64,000 nucleotides of DNA from Rutpela maculata (taxonomy: Eukaryota; Arthropoda; Insecta; Coleoptera; Cerambycidae), in assembly GCA_936432065.2 (NCBI GenBank), contig OW386286.2, forward strand, positions 18,721,179 through 18,785,178, written 5' to 3'. The translations under genes and the position numbers were made by a program. Below are positions 43,908 to 53,080 of this stretch, in pieces (the stretch's first letter is position 1; each line of letters opens with the position of its first letter). Below the pieces are notes generated by a model. It searched no databases. It was given only the letters and a program-made list of their open reading frames with translations, and had not been told where the DNA came from.

Positions 43908-44240
43908 TTAAGTAGGGAGTTCGTTTCTAAAGAAATATTGATGAACCTTTCTCCTGATTGCATATCGATCGAAGTCATCCACCATATCAACAATTTTTTT
44001 ATGGTTTTGATTGGTTTTTGGCACCGAAAATTTATGGTTAGTGGTATACTCTCTGACAATTTTGTAAACACTGCGGCCACACACTCCTGTCATATTTGCC
44101 ACTTTGTTTACAATTTCATCTTTGAGTAATATAGGATTTTCTTGAATCTCATGCTTATACACGCTTAAAAACATTTCCTTGGTCTTTTCGTCGAAATGGG
44201 ACTTTTTTAAGAGAAGACAAACAAATTTCTGTGGGCTCAT
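43908..44240 (-). CDS. HTH N-terminal domain of a transposase-like protein
   Basis: 110 codons from ATG at 44240, MSPQKFVCLLLKKSHFDEKT. Residues about 42-65 (DEIVNKVANMTGVCGRSVYK) look like a helix-turn-helix, followed by a basic linker and VDDFDRYAIRRKVHQYFFRN near the end. This order (HTH, then DDFD...IRRxVHxFY) is what I know from the N-terminus of a widespread insect DDE transposase group. The catalytic domain is missing: the frame stops 8 bp before the left TIR arm of T4. The ORF is intact for its length and could still make a DNA-binding fragment. Alternatively it is simply the remnant of an internally deleted transposon. Confidence 0.55.
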   Translation of the reverse strand: MSPQKFVCLLLKKSHFDEKTKEMFLSVYKHEIQENPILLKDEIVNKVANMTGVCGRSVYKIVREYTTNHKFSVPKTNQNHKKIVDMVDDFDRYAIRRKVHQYFFRNELPT

Positions 44241-44382
44241 CAGCTGTATCCGTGCTACTATACATTTTTAGGTGTCCTTGATATGTTTGATACACCGAAA
44301 AAGTATTTAAACAAAACACAAAGTCAAAGTCTTGGTATATGCCCGAGAGGCAAATACACTTATTTAATTATCTCTGAAAGCA

Positions 44383-44390
44383 TATAAATA
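44383..44390 (+). promoter_or_regulatory. TATA-like box between the divergent T4 genes
   Basis: TATAAATA in the 460 bp gap between the minus-strand HTH ORF (ends upstream at 44240) and the plus-strand relic (from 44700). Position and sequence fit a TATA box for the plus-strand gene; no experimental support. Confidence 0.25.
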
Positions 44391-44699
44391 AAACACAATA
44401 ATCATATCACAAGGTACGGTATTTACAAAGATGCAATTTAAACAATGACATGAAAAGTAAACAGATGCAACAACGATGTACTTCCAACTGAGTCTGAGTA
44501 CGCACCTGTACCGAAACCGCAATGAGTGTTATCAGCAGTTTATGGCCATTTGACCAATAGCATTACAGAATCCAGCACGCGAGTAGGCGATCACAATAGA
44601 ATACGTAGTCAGTCGTAGAGAGTGTTCAAGAAGAATTAGTATAGTGACCGTTAAACACAAGTTGCCCAAAAAGAGTATTGATGGCTCTTCTCTACCACC

Positions 44700-45063
44700 A
44701 TGCAAATCGGAGCTATATCAGCAATTTTTAAGAGCATAGCTGAAATTTGGTCGCACGCACACCTGAAAGTCCCAACTACTGATGAACCTTCAGACTATGG
44801 CTGGCTAGAAATCGACAACAGATTTGAATTCATCTGGTTTTCTGGAACTCATACCAGAGTCGATTGAAGAAATAACTATTCAGCCCGAAAAAGGTAACAT
44901 TTTGATTATGTTACACTAAATATGCATCTTAATATTTTTTTTTAATTTTTGTACAGATGATGATGATGAAGACATGATGGCAGACAGCTCTGACAGCGAC
45001 TCTGACAGTGAATCAGAGAGAGATGAGAGTGACACAATCCAAAGCGAGAACGAAAATGATTAA
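44700..45063 (+). pseudogene. T4 cargo: acidic-tailed protein relic with intron
   Basis: From ATG 44700 the frame reads MQIGAISAIFKSIAEIWSHA, then TTDEPSDYGWLEIDNRFEFI. A one-base shift near 44833-44850 leads into LELIPESIEEITIQPEK. A donor AAAG|GTAACA (intron 44894-44956, 63 bp, ending TTTTTGTACAG) joins this to exon 2 at 44957-45063, which encodes DDDDEDMMADSSDSDSDSES then ERDESDTIQSENEND and a stop. The DYGW segment before the tail resembles the GW region preceding the CXC cluster in the T2/T3 protein family, but here an acidic serine-rich tail replaces the cysteines. Only the C-terminal end of the gene is present. Confidence 0.5.
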
Positions 45064-46228
45064 ATTATATTATTATTTTTAATCACTTCTTTAAAATTAA
45101 TGTTATTTATCGCACAGCTAAGTTACAATAAACTATAAATTGATTAATTTACTTATCTAAATATTTCTTCAGTTATTCAATTACATACTTATTAATTTTA
45201 AAGTATCTATACAGAATATTGATTTAATCGGAACACTCATATCGGAGCGTAATTCCGAATAATTTAAGATACGTCATTTCCTCCCGGATAAAAATTTGTA
45301 ACCTGATTGTTAATATACTTCTGTAATTAACAAAAAAAAATCAGGTAGCAGTAAGTCGAGGGAAAACACGTCAGCTGATGCATTTAAATAGGCGATAGAT
45401 GCTGCCGCTTAACTTCTGCGTTACAACTTTCAAGGTATCAGCTGACGATCTTTCCACCGAGGTACAGCCAGCTGACATTTATATTCTTTCACAGTAGCAT
45501 ATAAGCTATCATCAGGTACATTTCTAGTTGAGAGGAAATCATTGAATGTATAATTTTTTTTTTTTCGTGTTCAAGCGACCAGCTGACGTATAATACACCA
45601 TGTTATAGTCAGCTGACTTTTTTTTTCTTCAAGATATTGGATTAGCGATAGTTTGACAAATTTTTAGTCAGGAGGACTAAAAATATTTTTTTTCTCCGTG
45701 AGTGGGAGGCTACCGCCGCTCATCCCACCCACGGAACCGCAGCTGACGTTCACGAGGCATTATGATACAACTCCCTGATGCGTCTCCCTAATTATCGTTC
45801 GAGAAGAAATAATTGACCAAATTTTCACCTGGCTCCCGGTCTATAATTTTATTATTAAATCATAGTTAAGTGCCATGATTTAATAATGTACTGTAATAAC
45901 TTAATTATATACAAAATTTATGTTAAAAACTGTATATGGTTCTAATCCTTAGAGCAATGGGAAGTACCTGAAACTATTTTAAATACTAATATCATTTATA
46001 ATTTTTTAAATATTTATATTAAACCGAAAATAAACGCGTATTTTCCTCTCACTGCAAAATTCTATCCTCAAGAGTATTTTTTTCTCGAGGAACAATTACC
46101 AGCATTCGTCGAGTCTAATTTGATTGGCTTCAGCAAAATCAGTTATACAGGGTGAACCAAATTAGATGGGATTTGGGGTTTTCTCTAAAACTATGGCAGA
46201 TAGACAAAAATCACTGTAGGTGTCCTTA

Positions 46229-46597
46229 CAGGCCCCCCGCATTAAATCATGGGCCCTGGTATCAAAGTATCAAATTCACTGGCGGGCCCCCGCGTCTAAT
46301 AATTGATGAGCGGAAATTTTTTTTTTGGCAAATTCTCTGGCTGGCCCTCGCTACGGTTCCCCGCGCTTAATAATTGATAAGCGGGGAGGGGAGAAATTTG
46401 AAAAAATAATTTTTGCCAAAATCTCTGGCGGGCTCCAAATCCAACGGGCTCCCGTGCTTAATAATTGATGAGCGGGGGGGAGAAATTTGAAAAAAAATGT
46501 TTTGCCAAAATCTCAGAAATTTGAAACAAAAATTTATCAATATCTCGGAAGCCCGGGTCCCTAAACTCAGTATCCAATAGACCCGCACGGGGGCCTG
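46229..46597. mobile_element. MITE-like repeat with CAGGCCCCC ends and tandem core
   Basis: It starts CAGGCCCCCCGC and ends GGGGGCCTG. The interior repeats 'taataattgatgagcgggg' plus a purine-rich and an 'ttgccaaaatctctgg' block about four times. The core resembles the internal units of MITE family B ('taatgagcgg...gggag'), suggesting a shared ancestor. It sits in the left arm of the 46146-48658 element; the right arm shows the uninterrupted sequence. Confidence 0.55.
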
Positions 46598-46646
46598 ATC
46601 CTGAACTCGATTTTCGAGAAACAAAGAATAGCGCAAACAGCGATCG

Positions 46647-46666
46647 TCTATCTATCTATCTATCGT
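46647..46666. repeat. (CTAT)n microsatellite
   Basis: About four to five CTAT units. The matching right arm at 48525 has the sequence without the expansion. Confidence 0.7.
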
Positions 46667-46763
46667 GTCCGATTATTTCAATTTTCTTTTTTTTACCATG
46701 GCTTTCTTAATAAAATTAGAAATGTGATAGATGTCACTATTTATTGCAAGCAGCGTCCGAAAA

Positions 46764-47618
46764 ATCCGATGACATTTCTGTGGCTCTAAAACAATATTTA
46801 GAACAGAAAGATTTATTTTTATCACTAAATCCAGTTTACCATGCACAATATAGAAGGTCGTATACCCAAACTGCTTATAAAAGAAAATTAGAAATTGTAA
46901 ATCCTAGTACAGAGAATACAAGTAAAAAGGACATTTCTGCAATGTGTTTACTAGTGATGAGTCGTATTTGTATGAATCGTATAATAATACGACTCTTTCC
47001 GATGATACGTATGGTACGAATCTTTACAATCGATACGGTTTCGTATTCGTATCTAGTGTATACTGACCTAACGCGAAAAATGCGGTTCGATTTCGTATCG
47101 GTAGATACGTTTTCCAACTTCTGTTCTCCTGTCGAGATTCACAATACATAACTAAAAAAAAAAAAAAAAAGAACCGCTTATGTTTATCCTAGACTGACTA
47201 GACTGTCACACATCTGTTTATATTTCTCAATAGTTGTAAGGATTTAAGACCAAAATGTTGCATAGGCAAATATACGATATACCAATTCAATTGTACAATA
47301 GTACAATTATGTGCAGTTTGATTTTCGCGCATACTAGCATCTTGATATACGTTTAGTACGAAATACGAATACGAATCTTTGAAAACAGTCGTATTGCCCA
47401 TCACTACTATTTACAAGACAGCCTATCAAATTAAGCCCAGAATTCCAAATGTTTTAGATTTTGGACGGTACCTAAAGGTAAAAAGCCCGAAACCCAATTT
47501 AGAGTTAACTCCATTTTGTAAATGTAAATTATATAACTGTACTACAAGCTGCAAGTGTAGCAAATCAAACGTGCAATGTAACATAAGTTGTTTATGCGAA
47601 GGAAAATGTAATCTTTAG
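46764..47618 (+). pseudogene. T1 copy 2 cargo: CXC-tailed protein relic
   Basis: Before the MITE the frame reads SDDISVALKQYLEQKDLFLS, AQYRRSYTQTAYKRKLEI and VNPSTENTSKKDISAMC without a stop, better preserved than in copy 1. After the MITE it resumes with IYKTAYQIKPRIPNVLDFG, a short deletion relative to copy 1, and ELTPFCKCKLYNCTTSCKCS followed by CNISCLCEGKC, ending at a stop at 47616-47618. The CXC cysteines are all conserved between the two copies, whereas third-position changes are seen around them. The N-terminal bulk of the protein is missing in both. Confidence 0.6.
46952..47406. mobile_element. hAT-type MITE inside the T1 copy 2 gene
   Basis: It starts TAGTGATGAGTCGTAT and ends GTCGTATTGCCCATCACTA. 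Comparison with copy 1, which reads GCAATGTGCTATTTACAAG at this point, shows the right-hand duplication CTATTTAC (47407-47414) and a left-hand version that has lost three bases (TTTAC). That is an 8-bp hAT-type TSD verified against an empty site in the same window. The interior has several palindromic 'atacgaatacgaatc'-like segments and an A-run at 47154-47170. Confidence 0.8.
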
Positions 47619-48658
47619 TACCCACTTGCTGGTATAATTAATGAAAACATATTTTTTTAATGTGTATGTTTCGAGATTATCTACATAATTTTATAACATT
47701 TAATTGCAAATAGAAACTAAATAATCCGTAGACTCACTTGATCGCTTAAATGACACCACAGACGGGCGATGTTAACAGAAGTTATGCTTTAATTAATGCG
47801 GACGATTTGCGCGGCCGCATTCAACAGCGTCATCTCGTTACATGAGCCCAATTACAAATAAATCTCTTTATAAAAAAATTTGTTTACAGTATATGGAATA
47901 TTTTTCTCGTTTATACTATAACTCTCTCTTTAAAAATAAAAAAGTTACCTCGATCGGGTATTTTTCAATGCAAATTTTAAAAAACCGCGACAATGGAGGG
48001 TAATTATATTTTTTTTATGCACTATATTATTAGTTTCACTATATTCTTTGCCGTCAGCCTGTCCAAGAATATTGGAGGAATAATGTGTAAAATATTTGTC
48101 TAAATCGGAATTAAAATAAAAAAGATATGATGTGTTATGTGCAAAACAAAAATTAACACATAATTTTAAAATTTTTCAAAAAATTTGCGAATTGACCGAT
48201 TTGGCAATCTCAAATTAACGGGCGAACTCAAAAATCAAATCTAGGTCATTTTATATAATATCATCTGTTTTTTAGGTGGGTGTTCGCGAGTTATATAGAC
48301 TACTTTTAAAATGCTTCCTACAGATTGGCTGCTCTCCGACTAATAATATCTCGAAAACTGAGGCATGCATAATTTTCTTCTTATCAGCAACGGATTCTAC
48401 TCAAAAAAGTGCCTCACGAATGTGTTACTCGATTTTCGATTCGACCCTTAGCAACTGAGATATAGAGGTCATCCAAAAATGCCAATTTTCCAAAAACGTT
48501 CTGTAACTCGGTACTCGAAAAAGATAGACGATCGCGGTTTATGCCATTGTTTGTTTTCCGAAAATCGAGCTCAGGACACCTACATTGGTTTTTGTCTATC
48601 TGTCATAGTTTTAGAGAAAACCTCAAATCCCATCTCATTTGCCCACCCTGCATATTGC

Positions 48659-49437
48659 CCATAAGAGGTATTGTCTACATTTTGAGATATAATGAAAAAT
48701 TTTTATAATATGCTACACCAAGAAATTCGAAACAATAGAGACCATATCCAGGAGGTAATTTTGTATTTGCACCGAGTGACAAAGCAATTTTATATTGATA
48801 ACTAATCTCTATATATTGATGTGTCATTTATTCGCTGAGAATAATTCTGTCGCGTGTGAATTATGAAAAAAAAAGCGTAAATATTCCCTAAAGATTCTAT
48901 TCTGATCCAATGGAGACCAAAATAAAACCTTTAAGAATCATCTTGGAGCCACACAATCGTCTCACACAATAAATTACAAAAATATCTCATTTAGAACGGA
49001 TATATATTTTAGAACCAAACAGCTTTATTTTAACGCCCGGACATCAAGCTTTATGCGTAATTTATTTTTAAATAATTATTAACCTTGACTGTGAAATTTG
49101 GCAAAAAATAACCGTTGCCAACTCTTTGGAAGTCGATTAATTAAAATTATTGAAAATAGAAAAATATGAGGGCAACACTTTTTTGCATTCGGCCGTTAAC
49201 CATACAACCAACTATAAATCGTTTACTCCAAACTAACCTGTGGTGTGACAGATTGTAGAAATAAAAATTTTTGAAACCTAATAAATAAAAATAAACATCG
49301 ACCCGGTTTCTCAATCAAAATAAGACCAAAAGGGGTTTAAAGTACACTTATAGCGGCAAGATTTTTTAGGAAAATTAACACTTTATAACTAAACAATTTG
49401 CCAAATAATATATCATATTCTTTTGGAAAGTTAACAC
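48659..49437. other. nothing recognised until a short tandem duplication
   Basis: No gene. At 49372-49440 the segment 'ttaacactttataactaaac' is partly duplicated in tandem, and the second copy received a hAT MITE. Confidence 0.35.
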
Positions 49438-49445
49438 TTTATAAC

Positions 49446-49622
49446 CAGAGCCGGCCTTTGAGGGGGGGGGGGGGAGCAACTTTGCCCTGCACGAGGGGCG
49501 CCACGAGCTTATTATACTTTTTTTTTTTTCTAGTAAAGTTTATGAGGACGAACAAATTTTTCCTTGCCTTTTAAAATTTAAGATTTCGCACGACAGCGCT
49601 TGAGGAACTAAGGCCGGCCCTG
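49446..49622. mobile_element. hAT-type MITE with GGCCGGCC termini, copy 2
   Basis: It starts CAGAGCCGGCC and ends GGCCGGCCCTG, one mismatch. A perfect 8-bp TSD TTTATAAC lies at 49438-49445 and 49623-49630. At 177 bp it is shorter than copy 1 (298 bp at 1994), with a longer G-run near its left end. The neighbouring tandem copy at 49380 shows the empty site. Confidence 0.9.
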
Positions 49623-49984
49623 TTTATAACTAAACATTTTACCAAATAATATTTCATATTTTTATTTTATGCGTCTGTTCCCTGTGGTACTTTTGAAAGG
49701 TTACTCTGAGCACAATCGTAAAGTTGGAGAAATAATTTCCATTTTAAACAGGATGGCATATTTTTAAAACAAAATTAACATACGAGATTTACAACAAAAA
49801 AAAACCTAAAAAAAAGTCGTTCGTAGTCGTTCCTGGTACTAGTGAAGTGCTTTTCTGTCTAAATATTCTAATATAGAGATGTAGGGATGTGAACGTCTAT
49901 GTACAGAGTGGTCACGAGAACATTAGAACAATTAACCTCGTTATTTTTGGAGTTACGTAAAAAGTTTAAAAATAAAACTTCTAG

Positions 49985-50345
49985 ATAATTACATGTATTC
50001 TTCAAAAATCATACCAGAAAAACAATTGAAAGCCGCATTCGGGAGATATGAACTTTACTTGGGTTTTTTCATAATGGAACATCGTGTTTAAATATACAGA
50101 ATATACTTAAAAGAGTTATAGACAATTACGTGTATTTACTAAAAATCATGCCAGGAAAAACAATTGAAAGCCGCATCTTGGAGATTGAACTTTACTTGGG
50201 TTCTATATAATGGAACATCCTGTATAAATATACAGAGTATACATAAAAAAGTTCAAAAATGAAACTTGTAGACAATTACATGTATTTTCCAAAAATTATG
50301 TCAGAAAAACAATTGAAAGCCGCATTCTAGAGATATGAATTTTAT
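49985..50345 (+). repeat. three-unit tandem repeat, ~135-150 bp period
   Basis: Units start near 49987, 50123 and 50273. Each has 'gacaattacatgtattt', 'gaaaaacaattgaaagccgc', 'gagatatgaactttacttgg' and 'ataatggaacatcctgt', then 'taaatatacagagtataca'. The third unit is cut short. No ORF. Unit divergence suggests an old duplication. Confidence 0.7.
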
Positions 50346-50697
50346 CTACTCTTATTAGATTATATACTAATTAATGAACTGATTTTGAGTTATTATAAAT
50401 AATTGTGAGTTATTATAAATAACTAGGTACAGTACCAATCTCCTTTACCTTCATGCCTAGACTGTCCAATCGATGTAACGCGCGACGCAAAGGTGGGTCT
50501 GTCCGAGAGAAATTGTTTTCCGATACGATGAAATAGAATGGTCCATTATTATTGAGGGGAGGAAGGTGATTTATCATGTTTGAATAGTTTCCACGTTTTC
50601 AAATTAAGTTAAGTAATAATTGTGACAAAAATGATGAATTCGGTTAGTGAAGATGAACTATCACACAGGTCTACAAAAAAAAAAATAAATAAATAAA

Positions 50698-50947
50698 AAT
50701 CTGCTCCAGGTACTAAACCTATCGTACCTTAAGTATTTTTGTGTGCTGAATCCGAATTTTCAATTAAAAAAATGTTCTACCGCATAGATTTTGAGTAAAT
50801 CCCGGTTTTTATCGTCAAAATATGGTTTTTTGACAATTTTTGATATTTATTCGAAATCTACGCGATAGAAAATTTTTTAAATTGAAAATTCGGTTTCAGC
50901 ACTCAAAAATACTTAAGGCATGATAGGTTTAGTCCTTGGAGCAGATT
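50698..50947. repeat. fold-back repeat
   Basis: 'aatctgctccaggtactaaa' at 50698 through 'ccgaattttcaatt' is mirrored by 'aattgaaaattcggtttcag' through 'ttggagcagatt' ending at 50947. Arms are about 68 bp with a further imperfect inner match. It directly precedes the palindromic hAT MITE. Confidence 0.7.
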
Positions 50948-50967
50948 TTTTTTTGTGTTATGTACAC

Positions 50968-51578
50968 CAGTGGCGGCTGGTGAAATTTCAATATTTTTTT
51001 TCTCGTCTGTGGCGCATGGGACCCATACGAAATATGGGAAATAACATCTAGAGAAGCACTTCTCTAATGACGCTTAAAAAATTTTGAAAAAGCAGTTTGC
51101 GAAAAAATTTTTGAAAATTCGGTAGCCTCCCCTGGGTCTAGGGAATCCTGTTTATTTTTATTTTTTTTTTGTCATATGCATTTGACTCTTCATAAAAATA
51201 CAACAATAGGTTTTGGAGTTTATGAAAATATTTTCATTACTAACTGAGATACAACGAATTGAAATATTGTAATTTGTTAAATTGTAAATTACAAAATTTC
51301 AGTTCATTGTATTTCAGTTAGTAATGAAAATATTTTCATAAACTCCAAAATCTATTGTTGTATTTTTATGAAAAGTCAAATGCATATGACAAAAAAAATA
51401 AAAATAAACAGGAGTCCCTAGACCCAGGGGAGGCTACCGAATTTTCAAAATTTTTTTCGCAAACTGCTTTTTCAAAATTTTTTAGGAATCATTAGAGAAG
51501 TGCTTCTCTAGATGTTATTTCCCATATATTGTATGGGTCCCATGCGCCACAGACGAGAAATTTCACCAGCCGCCACTG
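50968..51578. mobile_element. palindromic hAT-type MITE
   Basis: 611 bp, starts CAGTGGCGGCTGGTGA and ends with its inverse TCACCAGCCGCCACTG. Perfect 8-bp TSD ATGTACAC at 50960-50967 and 51579-51586. Nearly the whole element is a palindrome with arms of about 290 bp (for example 'gtagcctcccctgggtctag' against 'ctagacccaggggaggctac'). No coding capacity. Its arms would form a long hairpin RNA if transcribed. Confidence 0.9.
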
Positions 51579-51586
51579 ATGTACAC

Positions 51587-52555
51587 CACCAGAATTAAGG
51601 CAAGTAGCTTATGAACAATACATAATTTATTACCTGAAAAATTTCAGGACTAATATAAAAGTCTGTACAAAAATTAAACTTTACAGTTAATTTTATTAAT
51701 AAACAAACTGAGTAATTGAAACAAAGTTTTCTCAATTTAATATTTATTGTTATAATCTTAGATAAAGTATAGTATTCAAGTTGTGATAATGCTAAAACTC
51801 ACTTGATAAATTAAACTTCATCTACGTGAGTTATTACCTACTTTTTTGAATAATATACTATTATACCTGAGTTTTTTACAAAAAAACCAACTAAGCAACG
51901 ACAGACAATTAATAATGGGGCTCGGCATCAACTACGCCACGAAAACTATTTTTTTATATGATCAAAAATGTAATATGAGAAAATAAAAAATCCGGCTGTG
52001 TATTTTTTTATGGAATTTCATAATTTAAAAAGAATGCGGGATGACCCCATTATAAATTCGAAAGCTTGTTGTTTATTCGGAATTTCGTTTTCAAATCTGT
52101 GTTTAATTGCGTTGATTTTTTCGACGTTTCACCATTGTCAACCAAAAGTATTTTTTTGTTATTATTATTAAATATTAAACAAATCAAGGTCCCCATCATG
52201 GTAATTTGCATGCGACTGCATATTTTATGGCGTAGGTGGCAGTACCATATGGTACCAGGTTAGTACAGGTCAAGATTTAGCCTACATTTTCGCGTTTACG
52301 ATCTTTGCAAAAACATAAATATACAAAGGTGAGGCTAATCCTTCGTTAATATTTATTATTTCTTTCTTGATGCAAGGTGTAGTTATTAAGATACCTGATT
52401 TAATGGGTAATAAGCATTTAAACTTTATAATAACTTTATAAGTTGGGAAAACACAATAAAAAAAATATATATCAGTTGGGCAACCACTAGTGTCATAATG
52501 TGTATATTATTTTATTATTAGTGTATGGTAATTAGACATTTTGATTTCTTCTTGA
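51587..52555. other. nothing recognised
   Basis: AT-rich; no gene or bounded repeat seen. Confidence 0.35.
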
Positions 52556-52559
52556 AAGA

Positions 52560-53080
52560 ACAATGTTAAAAAAGGGGCTTTTTTGACCCATCCGATCCGT
52601 GGTAAAGTGTGGAAGCCATCTTTTTTTTACTAATTTTGGGGTGCTGAAAACGAATCCGTCATCCGTTTTGGCGAAAAATCTCGGGAACACATTAAAAAAC
52701 AACCCTTATTTGGGGGTGACATTGGAATTGATATTAGTCTAAATACTAAGTTTCGATAACTAAGTAGGAAAAGAAGTAAAAAACAAACTCACCCCTTCAA
52801 CCCTCCTCGTCATTCCCTCACCACCCCTAAAAAGGTACTATACAAGCTATTATAACTACTATATTATAGTTATTTACAAAAAAGGTTTTTTTGGGGTGCT
52901 GAATACGAATCTGTCATCAAAATTGGCTAAAAACATTAGGAAGACAATAAAAAACAACCCTTTGAGGGTGGAAGTGAGATTGATATTAGAGCTTGCAACA
53001 AAAGGTTATTCTTTAGTGCAGGAAATTCTTTCCAAATACTCAGTTTCGTTAGGTAAGTAGAAACAGAAGCGAAAATTTTA
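52560..53080 (+). repeat. diverged direct duplication
   Basis: 'ggggtgctgaaaacgaatcc' (52638), 'taaaaaacaaccctt' (52693) and 'attgatattag' recur as 'ggggtgctgaatacgaatct', 'taaaaaacaaccctt' and 'attgatattag' at 52895-52997, then 'ctcagtttcgttaggtaagt' echoes 'ctaagtttcgataactaagt'. Two diverged units of about 250 bp. Class unknown. Confidence 0.55.

Larger units (their letters stand above)
43251..46080. mobile_element. T4: DNA element with ~650 bp TIRs and GTCAGCTG arrays
   Basis: The left arm 43251-43900 mirrors the right arm 45390-46080. Outer marks: 'aaggataggattttgcagag' (43257) against 'ctctcactgcaaaattctat' (46049). Middle: 'gcatcagggagttgtat' (43521). Inner: 'aagttgtaacgcagaagtta' (43876) against its invert at 45411. 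The motif GTCAGCTG or its complement recurs five to six times per arm. Inside lie a minus-strand HTH ORF (43908-44240) and a plus-strand gene relic with an intron (44700-45063). The superfamily is unassigned. Confidence 0.75.
46764..48345 (+). mobile_element. T1 copy 2, left-truncated, interrupted by a hAT MITE
   Basis: From 'aatccgatgacatttctgtg' (46764) to 'tggctgctctccgacta' (48345) it is colinear and highly similar to 17509-18663 of T1, apart from the MITE at 46952-47406. The left TIR of T1 is absent, so only one end is present. The right end includes the 40 bp beyond the TIR seen in copy 1, confirming that this extension belongs to the element. Confidence 0.75.
46146..48658. mobile_element. 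inverted-repeat element enclosing the second T1 copy
   Basis: The left arm ('ttctctaaaactatggcaga', 'gacaaaaatcactgtaggtg' at 46178-46223, resuming at 46598 with 'aactcgattttcgagaaaca' and 'gcgatcgtctatc') is mirrored by 48520-48658 ('gatagacgatcgcgg', 'ttttccgaaaatcgagctca', 'tctatctgtcatagttttag'). Both ends begin CAGGGTG. The left arm is broken by another repeat at 46229-46597. Arms total about 135 bp. The relation to the T1 copy inside is unclear: it may be a host element or coincidental flanks. Confidence 0.55.

Noticed and set aside
46744..47151. 135-codon ORF as an intact gene
   Set aside because: Its second half is read through a hAT MITE; only the first part belongs to the CXC-family relic.
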